From Alistipes sp. CAG:514 (GTDB lineage Bacteria; Bacteroidota; Bacteroidia; Bacteroidales; UBA932): a stretch of 25,810 nt of DNA. The notes beneath the pieces are model-generated. The model did not search any database. It was given only the letters and a program-made list of their open reading frames with translations, and was not told where the DNA came from. The DNA is taken from NCBI GenBank assembly GCA_000431015.1, contig HF986075.1:52065-77874 (forward strand). Reading direction: 5' to 3'. Position numbers and translations under genes: made by a program. This document shows, piece after piece, positions 14,848 to 21,976 of this stretch (position 1 is the stretch's first letter; the number at the start of each line of letters is the position of its first letter).

Positions 14848-14849
14848 AT

Positions 14850-16271
14850 TCAGAAAATTATTTTGACAACATCGTCGGTTTTGGTGCGGTCCGCTGAAGA
14901 AAGGTTGAAGATGACGGCTCCGCAGGCATATTCATAAAGGATTGGTTCGCCGGTTCTCAGGAGGGTGACGGACTTGGGCTTTTTGTTGGTGAGGACGCTG
15001 ACCTGGCCTTTGAATGACGGCAGGAGGTGGGCGTACCAGACTCTCTTCCCCCTTGTGGTGAGCGGAACGTTGCTGAGGCGCGCGCCGGGAGTCGACCCCG
15101 CTCCGTTCAGGGACTCCGCGCTGTGGGACATCCAGGCTTTCAGCGAATCGGTCTGGCGGTAGAAGTTCGGGTGCATCTCCCCGTTGCCGTCGGGACTGGC
15201 GTTCGGCAGGAAATTGCCGCCCAAGGACCGCGAGGCGACATATTCGTCAAAAAACCAGCTCATCGGACGGAAGGTGCCGGTCTTGTCGTAGCCCCAGCCT
15301 CCTCCTCCGCAGGTCCAGATGTGGCAATGCTCCCACCATTCCGACGGTGAATATGTCGGTTTCTGGCACTCGAAAGGCGTGGTGAAGTCCCCGACCCGCA
15401 CACTGGTGCCATCCGGGTTGTCCGGATCCACGATGTTGTGCCATCTGTCGTTGACGACGATGTCGGGCTGGAGCGAGCGGATCCATGCGTAAATCTTGTC
15501 GTTGTGGTGATCCGTGACACCGATCATGTCCATACCGTCCAGCCAGAGGATGTCTATCTTGCCGTAGTTTGTCAGCAGTTCCTCGATCTGGGCCATCACG
15601 TAACCGAGCATCCTGACATATTCCTTCTCCCTGAGGACAGGATCCTTGATGCCTTCCACCTGGCTTCTGGTGTTGGCGTCGAAGTGTCTCTCGTCGTAGG
15701 TGCCGGGGTACAGCCAGTCACGAGGAGAGTAGTAGAGTCCCACCCTGAGACCGGCCCGGCGGCAGGCTTCCACATATTCCTTTATGAGGTCGCGTCCTCC
15801 CATGAACTGCTTCGTGCCGATACCGTACTTCGACGGCCACAGGCAGTAGCCGTCGTGGTGGCGGGTTGTGAGTACGGCGTAGTTGAAACCGGCCTCCCTG
15901 GCCGCCGTAAGGTACTTGTCGGCAGGGAATTCCGGGTTGAACCCGAGTGCCTGGCCATAGTAGAGTTCCTTGGATTTGTAGCCGCCGTTGTAGCGGTAGT
16001 GGTTGATCATCGCCCAAGAGGGCTGCGCCCCGAGCATGCTGTGGATGCCCCAGTGCATGAACAGGCCAAGGCTCGCGTCCGGAAACCACCGCGCTCCCTT
16101 GCTGGGATTAGGGTACTTGACCGCCTTCTTGAGTGGCGTGTCCAGAAGGGCTTCCGCCCTGTCGATGTCGCTCTGCCCGATGAGGTAGTGTTCCGTCGGG
16201 GGGAAGTTGATCTGTGCGCTCGCTTCGATGCCGAAGATCGCCGCAAGTGTTATTGCCAGGATTCTTTTCAT
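14850..16271 (-). CDS. Secreted GH29 alpha-L-fucosidase
   Basis: A glycoside hydrolase that removes terminal alpha-L-fucose from glycans, by a retaining mechanism. Residues 1-20 are a signal peptide (MKRILAITLAAIFGIEASAQ), so it acts in the periplasm or outside. GH29 hallmarks are FMHWGIHSM (71-79), TTRHHDGYCLWPS (135-147), RRAGLRVGLYYSPRDWL (171-187) and IDILWLDG (239-246) with D245 as the expected nucleophile. At 473 residues it covers the catalytic barrel and a small C-terminal beta domain. The start overlaps the ispF stop by 4 bp (ATGA), and the symporter follows after 2 bp. Some GH29-like proteins act on other sugars, so the exact substrate is not certain. Confidence 0.9.
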   Translation of the reverse strand: MKRILAITLAAIFGIEASAQINFPPTEHYLIGQSDIDRAEALLDTPLKKAVKYPNPSKGARWFPDASLGLFMHWGIHSMLGAQPSWAMINHYRYNGGYKSKELYYGQALGFNPEFPADKYLTAAREAGFNYAVLTTRHHDGYCLWPSKYGIGTKQFMGGRDLIKEYVEACRRAGLRVGLYYSPRDWLYPGTYDERHFDANTRSQVEGIKDPVLREKEYVRMLGYVMAQIEELLTNYGKIDILWLDGMDMIGVTDHHNDKIYAWIRSLQPDIVVNDRWHNIVDPDNPDGTSVRVGDFTTPFECQKPTYSPSEWWEHCHIWTCGGGGWGYDKTGTFRPMSWFFDEYVASRSLGGNFLPNASPDGNGEMHPNFYRQTDSLKAWMSHSAESLNGAGSTPGARLSNVPLTTRGKRVWYAHLLPSFKGQVSVLTNKKPKSVTLLRTGEPILYEYACGAVIFNLSSADRTKTDDVVKIIF

Positions 16272-16753
16272 GCTGCCTTACAGATGATTACGGTTGCCCA
16301 GACCTCGCAGCCTTCCTTTCTGCCGACGAAGCCGAGGCGCTCGGTGGTGGTGGCTTTGACGGAGATGTTGCCGGGGTCCGTCCCTATGACTTCCGCGAGT
16401 TTTGAACGCATGGAGTCTATGTGCGGGCGGAGTTTGGGAGCCTGAAGGGCGATGGTGATGTCGGCGTTGCCGAGTTCGTAGCCCTTTGCTCTGACCATCC
16501 TCATCACCTCCTTCAGAAGCAGCTTGCTGTCAATGCCTTTCCATCTGTCATCGCTGTCCGGGAAGTGAAGTCCGATGTCGCCCAGGGCCGCCGCTCCGAG
16601 AAGGGCGTCGCACAGTGCGTGGATGGCCACATCGCCGTCGGAGTGGGCCACAAATCCGGCCTCGCTCTCGATCCTGACGCCGCAAAGCCACATCGGAAGT
16701 CCTTCTCTCAGGGCATGGACATCGTAGCCGTTGCCTATTCTGTATCTTTCCAT
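16268..16753 (-). CDS. ispF: 2-C-methyl-D-erythritol 2,4-cyclodiphosphate synthase
   Basis: Cyclises CDP-methylerythritol phosphate with release of CMP in the MEP isoprenoid pathway, the step after IspE. Zinc and active-site motifs are GNGYDVHAL (D and H ligands), AHSDGDVAIHALCDALLGAA and DIGLHFPDSD; the C-terminal half has NADITIALQAPKLRPH and ISVKATTTERLGF. I chose the ATG giving MERYRIGNGYDVHAL (161 residues), the usual family start; an ATG at 16777 would add eight residues. It is the first gene of a unit with the GH29 fucosidase and symporter, which it overlaps by 4 bp. A -7 box lies about 80 bases upstream of the start. Confidence 0.95.
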   Translation of the reverse strand: MERYRIGNGYDVHALREGLPMWLCGVRIESEAGFVAHSDGDVAIHALCDALLGAAALGDIGLHFPDSDDRWKGIDSKLLLKEVMRMVRAKGYELGNADITIALQAPKLRPHIDSMRSKLAEVIGTDPGNISVKATTTERLGFVGRKEGCEVWATVIICKAA

Positions 16754-16832
16754 TGTACTGTCCTGTCTTTCCGCCATGTTGTCCGCGGGGATATTCCTTA
16801 CACCTGTTCTCCCGCGTCCGGCGCAATTTGGA

Positions 16833-16840
16833 CAAAAGTA
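16833..16840 (-). promoter_or_regulatory. -7 box for the ispF-fucosidase-symporter operon
   Basis: On the minus strand TACTTTTG matches TAnnTTTG exactly. No clear TTTG is seen at -33. It faces away from the GH9 promoter about 33 bases away. Confidence 0.5.
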
Positions 16841-16873
16841 ATCATTTTCTACGTTTTAAACCGCTAATTTTCT

Positions 16874-16881
16874 TATTTTTG
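16874..16881 (+). promoter_or_regulatory. -7 box for the GH9-metX unit
   Basis: TATTTTTG matches TAnnTTTG exactly and would give a leader of about 55 bases before the GH9 start. At -33 only T-rich sequence is visible. Together with the box at 16833 it forms a compact divergent promoter region. Confidence 0.5.
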
Positions 16882-16938
16882 CCTTCTCTTTATCGGACGA
16901 TAAGGGACATCTTAGCGTAATTCTTTGAAGAGACCACG

Positions 16939-19476
16939 ATGATAATGAAGAGATTAGTGTCCATGGCGATCCTGTCGCTGGCCGCGGTCCAGGCTTTTGC
17001 CGGATCATGGATCCGTGTCAACCAGATCGGCTACCTTCCTGAAGCGACGAAAGTGGCGGTGTTCATGAGTGATGAGACTGCGCAGATCAATGGTTTTGAG
17101 CTGGTTGACGCTTTCACCGGCGAGGTGGCTTTCAGTTCCTCCACCGTGAGACCGACTGGTGTCCTGGGGCGCATGAAGACAACCTGCCGCCTGGATTTCA
17201 GCGGATTGAAGACCAGCGGCGCTTATTACATCAAGGTGCTGTCCTCGGGCGGCGAGACCCGCTCGGAGACCTTCCCTGTGGGGGCTGGTGTGTACGACGG
17301 CGCGGCTGATTTCGTGCTGAACTACATGCGTCAGCAGCGTTGCGGATGGAATCCGTTCTTCAAGGACAACTGCCACCGGAAGGACGGCATCATCGTCGGG
17401 CATCCGGATCCCCGGAAGGACAGCACGTTCCTTGACGTGACCGGAGGATGGCACGACGCGTCGGACTGCCTTCAGTACACAACCACCTCGGCGAACGCCA
17501 TCTACCAGATGATGTTCGCTTACCAGAGCAACCCGGAGGCGTTCTCGGACAATCATCTTGCGGACGGAACTCCTGGACGCAACGGGATCCCTGACATCGT
17601 GGACGAGATCTACTGGGGACTCAAGTGGCTTGACAAGATGAATCCGGAGCCGGGGGAGATGTACAATCAGATCGCCGACGACCGTGACCATGTGGGGATG
17701 CGTGTCCCGAGCGACGACCAGGCCGACTACGGCTGGGGCAAGGGCGGGTTCAGACCGGTCTGGTACTGCTCCGGCGAGCCGCAGCAGAGAGGCCGTCGAG
17801 GGGACAGGAACAAGACTACCGGTGTGGCCAGCACAGCGGGCAAGTTCGCCTCCGATTTCGCTCTCGGCGCGGAGATCCTAAGGCCGTTCTACCCGGAGTT
17901 CGCCGAAAGAATCGGTGCGAAGGCGAAGGCCGCCTACGATGCCGGAGTGGCCAAGCCAGGAGTCTGCCAGACCGCCTCGGTGGTCTCTCCTTACATCTAC
18001 GAGGAGGACAACTGGGTGGATGACATGGAGTTGGCCGCCTACGAAATGTTCCGCCGCACCGGTGACGGGAAGTACCGCACGGAGGCCATTGAATATGCCC
18101 GCCGCGAGCCGGTGACCCCTTGGATGGGAGCCGACAGCGCGCGCCACTACCAATGGTATCCTTTTATGAATATGGGGCATTACCGCATAGCGAGGAATTT
18201 CGGCGGCAAGGTGTCGGCGGAATTCATCAGGAACATGCGTTCGGGCATCCAGCGCGTCTATGAGCGCGGGAAGGATCATCCGTTCATGTTCGGCATTCCG
18301 GGAATATGGTGTTCCAACAACCTGACCACGGCGATGCTTACCCAGTGCATCCTTTACCGTGAGCTGACCGGTGACACGACCTATCAGGAGATGGAAGGCT
18401 CTCTGCGTGACTGGCTTCTGGGCTGCAACCCGTGGGGTGTCAGCATGATCGTGGAGCTGCCGAAAGGCGGAACATTCCCGACCCAGCCTCATTCTTTCAT
18501 CATCAAGTACAAGATGGGCAACACGACCGGCGGCCTGGTTGACGGCCCGGTCTACTCGACCATATTCGGAGGCCTGCTTGGAATCCACACCGACGGCGGT
18601 GTCAACTACGAGGAGTTCCAGCCGGGCGACCTGGTCTACCACGACAGCACGCACGACTACTCCACCAACGAGCCGACGATGGACGGCACCGCCTCGCTGA
18701 CATTCCCTCTCTCCTACTATCAGCGTGAAGGTAGGGAACTTCAGAATAAGGTGTCCGGCGCCGCCGTCCTCCCCGACAGAAACATCTACCGGGATGGCGG
18801 AATAATAAGGACCGACCCTTCTGTCAGGCACATTGACTTTGTGTTCACGGCGGCTGACAAGGCCGACGGGGCGGACAGGATCATCTCCACGCTCCGGAAG
18901 TACAACATCAAAGGCGGATTCTTCTTCACCGGAGAGTTCTTCGAGCTGTACCCCGATGTGGTGCGCAGGCTTGTGGCCGAGGGACACTACGTCGGAAGCC
19001 ACTCCTACGGCCACCTTCTCTACGCCCCGTGGGGCAAGCGCGACTCCCTGCTGGTGACAAGGCAGGAGTTTGAGGAGGACATGTTCAAGAGCTATAAGGT
19101 GTTGCGGGAGTTCGGCATCACGGACGCACCGTATTTCATCCCGCCCTACGAGCACTACAACGCTACAATCTCCTCCTGGGCGCGCCAGCTCGGCCTTCAA
19201 GTGATCAACTACACTCCGGGAACCCTCACGAACGGCGACTACACCACTCCGGGAATGAGCCGCTACTTCAGCAGCAAGGAGATTCTCGGCAAGATCCGGG
19301 AATATGAAAGGACGGATCCCGACGGACTGAACGGCCACATCATGCTGATCCATTTCGGAACGGATCCGTCCAGGACGGACAAATTCTACGACAAACTCCC
19401 CGGACTCATCAGGGAACTACGGCGGAAAGGATATTCATTCACACCACTTAAAGATAATGATCAGGCACATCTATAG
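16939..19476 (+). CDS. GH9 cellulase fused to a polysaccharide-deacetylase-like (CE4/NodB) domain
   Basis: A secreted two-part enzyme of 845 residues. The signal peptide is residues 1-21; an ATG two codons later (16945, MKRLVSM) may be the true start. Residues 22-115 are the Ig-like domain typical of GH9 enzymes (WIRVNQIGYLPEATKVAVF). Residues about 118-600 are the GH9 catalytic barrel: GGWHDASD (169-176) holds D173 and D176, and STNEPTMDG holds E578, the expected acid. Residues about 628-838 resemble NodB deacetylases: SHSYGH (687-692) keeps the metal histidines, with PPYEHYN and LIHFGTD following. The usual TFDD motif reads TAAD (637-640), so the catalytic base is probably missing. It may attack beta-glucans; the second domain may bind or be inactive. 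It overlaps metX by 20 bp. Confidence 0.87.
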   Translation: MIMKRLVSMAILSLAAVQAFAGSWIRVNQIGYLPEATKVAVFMSDETAQINGFELVDAFTGEVAFSSSTVRPTGVLGRMKTTCRLDFSGLKTSGAYYIKVLSSGGETRSETFPVGAGVYDGAADFVLNYMRQQRCGWNPFFKDNCHRKDGIIVGHPDPRKDSTFLDVTGGWHDASDCLQYTTTSANAIYQMMFAYQSNPEAFSDNHLADGTPGRNGIPDIVDEIYWGLKWLDKMNPEPGEMYNQIADDRDHVGMRVPSDDQADYGWGKGGFRPVWYCSGEPQQRGRRGDRNKTTGVASTAGKFASDFALGAEILRPFYPEFAERIGAKAKAAYDAGVAKPGVCQTASVVSPYIYEEDNWVDDMELAAYEMFRRTGDGKYRTEAIEYARREPVTPWMGADSARHYQWYPFMNMGHYRIARNFGGKVSAEFIRNMRSGIQRVYERGKDHPFMFGIPGIWCSNNLTTAMLTQCILYRELTGDTTYQEMEGSLRDWLLGCNPWGVSMIVELPKGGTFPTQPHSFIIKYKMGNTTGGLVDGPVYSTIFGGLLGIHTDGGVNYEEFQPGDLVYHDSTHDYSTNEPTMDGTASLTFPLSYYQREGRELQNKVSGAAVLPDRNIYRDGGIIRTDPSVRHIDFVFTAADKADGADRIISTLRKYNIKGGFFFTGEFFELYPDVVRRLVAEGHYVGSHSYGHLLYAPWGKRDSLLVTRQEFEEDMFKSYKVLREFGITDAPYFIPPYEHYNATISSWARQLGLQVINYTPGTLTNGDYTTPGMSRYFSSKEILGKIREYERTDPDGLNGHIMLIHFGTDPSRTDKFYDKLPGLIRELRRKGYSFTPLKDNDQAHL

Positions 19477-20473
19477 GCATAAGGGAACCTTCGGGTTCGA
19501 GTCGGGCGGAAGCATTGACAATCTGGAGATAGTCTACCACACATCGCCTTCTGAATATTCCCGTGACCGGCAGGTGGTCTGGCTCTGCCACGCCCTGACC
19601 GCGGATTCCGACCCGGAAGGCAGCTGGTGGCCGAATCTTGTCGGCCCCGGCAAACTGATTGACACTCAGAAGTATTTCGTCATCTGTGCCAATGTGTTAG
19701 GCTCAGCCTGCGGCTCGTCCGGTCCCGCGTCCACGAACCCGAAGACCGGCCGGCCCTACTATTTCGATTTTCCGAAAGTGACCGTCCGCGACACTGTGCG
19801 TGCCTTTGATCTACTGAGACAACATCTTGGCATAGAAAGGATTGACATTCTGATCGGAACATCCATGGGCGGCTTCATGTCCTTCGAGTGGGTCGAGATG
19901 TGTCCCGGTCTGTTCGGCAAGATATTCTTTATCGCCACCGGCGCGCGCGTGACCCCCTGGCTCGCAGGATTCAACGCCGCCAGCCGCCTCGCCCTTCTCG
20001 CCGACCCGACCTTCAAGGAGCATCGTGACCTTAAGGGCGGCATGGAGGGTCTGAAGGCCGCCAGAGCCATCGCGCTGCTGACCTACCGCTGCGAGGAAGG
20101 CCTTTTCAAGCAGAACGAGGACAGCGACGACACCGTGTTTGCCGGCAAGGTGGGATCCTACTATCGCCACCAGACCTCCAAGTTCGTCAAGGACTGGGAC
20201 GCCTATTCCTATCTCTATGTCTGTGACGAGGTAGACAGCAACAACGTTGGCCGTGGCAGAGGAGGTGTCGCCAAGGCCCTCTCTCAGATCAAGGCCGACT
20301 GCACCTTTGTCTGCATGTCTTCCGACGAACTGTTCCCTCCAGAGGACATGCGTCCCCTCTCCGAGATGATACCCGGCTCCCGTTACCACCAGATCGAGAC
20401 CCCCTACGGCCACGACGGTTTCCTGATCGAAACCGCCGCCATCGCCGACATCCTCCGTCCCGCCTTAGGGTAG
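19457..20473 (+). CDS. metX: Homoserine O-acetyltransferase family alpha/beta hydrolase
   Basis: Transfers an acetyl (or in some members succinyl) group to homoserine, the first committed step of methionine synthesis. The fold and spacing fit MetX: nucleophile S136 in GTSMGGF, D290 in SSDELFPP and H319 in YGHDGFL form the triad. YYFDFPKVTVRDTVRAFDLLRQ before the nucleophile elbow is a family signature. The usual elbow GGSMGG reads GTSMGG here. Length of 338 is a little short (usual 350-380). The start lies within the last 20 bp of the GH9 gene, so the two are on one transcript although their roles are unrelated. Acyl-donor choice cannot be decided from what I see. Confidence 0.88.
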   Translation: MIRHIYRHKGTFGFESGGSIDNLEIVYHTSPSEYSRDRQVVWLCHALTADSDPEGSWWPNLVGPGKLIDTQKYFVICANVLGSACGSSGPASTNPKTGRPYYFDFPKVTVRDTVRAFDLLRQHLGIERIDILIGTSMGGFMSFEWVEMCPGLFGKIFFIATGARVTPWLAGFNAASRLALLADPTFKEHRDLKGGMEGLKAARAIALLTYRCEEGLFKQNEDSDDTVFAGKVGSYYRHQTSKFVKDWDAYSYLYVCDEVDSNNVGRGRGGVAKALSQIKADCTFVCMSSDELFPPEDMRPLSEMIPGSRYHQIETPYGHDGFLIETAAIADILRPALG

Positions 20474-20529
20474 ACTCTGTGGTATTTGCGGGTGGAAGGC
20501 GGAAATATTCGAAAAATGTATGGCGGAAA

Positions 20530-20561
20530 TTTGGTCAACTGAAAAAAGTGTCCTACCTTTG
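20530..20561 (+). promoter_or_regulatory. Promoter of the citrate lyase operon
   Basis: TTTG (20530-20533), a 20-base spacer and TACCTTTG (20554-20561) match the Bacteroidota primary sigma consensus. The leader to the citD ATG would be about 165 bases, long enough to hold regulatory structure. A perfect palindrome lies at 20601-20616 in this leader, and a similar imperfect one at about 20499-20514 upstream. Confidence 0.7.
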
Positions 20562-20600
20562 GCGGAACAAGATGCGACCCGTCGCGGTGGTTATATATTT

Positions 20601-20616
20601 TTCGGAATATTCCGAA
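20601..20616. promoter_or_regulatory. Perfect 16-bp palindrome in the cit leader (candidate operator)
   Basis: TTCGGAATATTCCGAA is fully self-complementary and lies about 35 bases after the predicted transcript start. A related GCGGAAATATTCGAAA (20499-20514) sits before the -33 box, about 102 bp away. This is the arrangement expected of a dimeric regulator binding two sites. Caution: the core GAATATTC belongs to a hexamer family that is over-represented throughout the window. Confidence 0.45.
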
Positions 20617-20683
20617 TAATGTGAAAGATTGTAGTCGCCGAGGGCTGATTTTGTTTGAGATTGACACATAATTATTAACACGC

Positions 20684-20716
20684 CCCTGAGGGTTCAGGGA
20701 CACTAATGACTTTTTT
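20684..20716 (+). promoter_or_regulatory. Hairpin and T tract just before citD
   Basis: CCCTGA (20684-20689), loop GGGT and TCAGGG (20694-20699) form a perfect 6-bp stem. A run of T begins 11 bases later (about 20711). The gap makes a standard terminator unlikely; an attenuator or translation-control hairpin is possible. Confidence 0.3.
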
Positions 20717-20731
20717 ATCGTACATTTCGCT

Positions 20732-21010
20732 ATGGAAGTAAAGAACGCTGTAGCCGGAACGCTGGAGTCAGGTGACATCATGATCCAGATCGCCCCGGCT
20801 GAGACGAAAGGTCTGCACATCGACCTGGACAGTTCTGTGGCCGCCCAGTTCGGCAGACAGATCCGTCAGGTCATTGAGGAAACTCTTACCGAATTCGGAC
20901 TGGAGGACGCTGACATCAAGGCGGTTGACAAGGGAGCCAGGGATTGCACCATCCGTGCCAGGGTGACCGCCGCCGCCGTGCGCGCCACAGGAAAAGATGT
21001 TTGGGCTTAG
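20732..21010 (+). CDS. citD: Citrate lyase acyl carrier protein (gamma subunit)
   Basis: The small subunit that carries the 2'-(5''-triphosphoribosyl)-3'-dephospho-CoA prosthetic group. The attachment serine is S13 in AGTLESGDIMI, in the place of Ser14 of the Klebsiella protein. The rest (IDLDSSVAAQFGRQIRQVI, DKGARDCTIRARVTAA) matches CitD, and 92 residues is normal. It is the first gene of the operon; CitX attaches the group and CitC acetylates it, both encoded downstream. Confidence 0.95.
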   Translation: MEVKNAVAGTLESGDIMIQIAPAETKGLHIDLDSSVAAQFGRQIRQVIEETLTEFGLEDADIKAVDKGARDCTIRARVTAAAVRATGKDVWA

Positions 21011-21020
21011 TTTAGGTTGA

Positions 21021-21065
21021 GGAATAAGTCGCGGCGCCAGGGACTGAAGGTGCGCGGGTTATTCC
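21021..21065 (+). ncRNA. Long imperfect hairpin in the citD-citE gap
   Basis: Outer arms GGAATAA (21021-21027) and TTATTCC (21059-21065) pair perfectly. Inside, TCGC/GCGG pair with one wobble after a G-G mismatch, then a bulged G, then GCGCC/GGTGC with one wobble around a 10-base loop (21039-21048). The total is about 16 base pairs in 45 nt, filling most of the 72-bp gap. There is no T tract, so it is more likely an mRNA processing or stability element than a terminator. Confidence 0.45.
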
Positions 21066-21082
21066 GATAATCAGTTACGATT

Positions 21083-21976
21083 ATGGAAAGATTAAGAAGA
21101 ACAATGATGTTCGTTCCGGGCAACAATCCCGGAATGATGCAGGATGCCTTCATCTACGGGCCGGACTCGATCATGCTCGACCTGGAGGACTCCGTGACAA
21201 TGGCCGAGAAAGACGCTGCCCGTCTGCTCGTTTACAACGCTCTTAAATCAATAGACTACGGCGACACTGAGATGGTTGTCCGCATCAATCCGCTCAGCAC
21301 CCCTTACGGCCACAAGGACGTGGAGGCTGTCGTGAAGGCCGGCGTGCAGGTGATCCGCATGCCGAAGACCGAGACCGCCGACGAGGTCCGCGAGCTGGAG
21401 GCGGAGATTGAGAAGGTCGAGAAGGAACTGGGATGCCTTGGCAGAACCCGCATGATGGCCGCCATCGAAAGCGCCGAGGGTATCTGCAACGCCTTCGCCA
21501 TCGCCAAGGCCTCGAAGAGGATGATGGGCATCGCCCTCGGAGCCGAGGACTACTGCGCCAACCTCAAGACCCAGCGTACCCCGGGTGGAGCCGAGCTGCT
21601 CTATGCCCGCGAGACCATCGTGGTGGCCGCCAGGGCCGCAGGGATCGACGCTCTCGACACGGTATATTCAAACCTCGATGACATGGAGACATTCCGCAAG
21701 GAGGTCGAGCTCATCAAGACTCTCGGATTCGACGGCAAGTCCATCATCAACCCTCGTCAGATCCAGATCGTGAACGAGGTGTTCGCCCCGACCGAGAAGG
21801 CCATCGAGAAGGCTAAGAAGATTCTCGCCGCCATCAAGGAGGCTGAGAAACGCGGCTCGGGTGTCATCGCCGTCAACGGCAAGATGGTTGACCGTCCTGT
21901 TGTCATCAGGGCTCAGCGCACCATCGATCTCGCCATCGCTTCAGGCATATTAACAAAGGAGGAAGTTTATGAGTAA
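21083..21976 (+). CDS. citE: Citrate lyase beta subunit (citryl-ACP lyase)
   Basis: Splits citryl-ACP into oxaloacetate and acetyl-ACP. It belongs to the HpcH/HpaI-like TIM-barrel lyases: RRTMMFVPGNNPGMMQDAFIYG at the start, DSIMLDLEDSV with acidic residues for magnesium, VVRINPLSTPYG, MMAAIESAEGICNAFAIA and GIALGAEDY. Length of 297 is typical. Its last codons overlap the citF start by 8 bp. Confidence 0.96.
   Translation: MERLRRTMMFVPGNNPGMMQDAFIYGPDSIMLDLEDSVTMAEKDAARLLVYNALKSIDYGDTEMVVRINPLSTPYGHKDVEAVVKAGVQVIRMPKTETADEVRELEAEIEKVEKELGCLGRTRMMAAIESAEGICNAFAIAKASKRMMGIALGAEDYCANLKTQRTPGGAELLYARETIVVAARAAGIDALDTVYSNLDDMETFRKEVELIKTLGFDGKSIINPRQIQIVNEVFAPTEKAIEKAKKILAAIKEAEKRGSGVIAVNGKMVDRPVVIRAQRTIDLAIASGILTKEEVYE

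Noticed and set aside
17878..19353. A 491-codon antisense open frame under the GH9 gene
   Set aside because: Long antisense frames are expected in GC-rich genes; the sense strand has all GH9 and NodB motifs.
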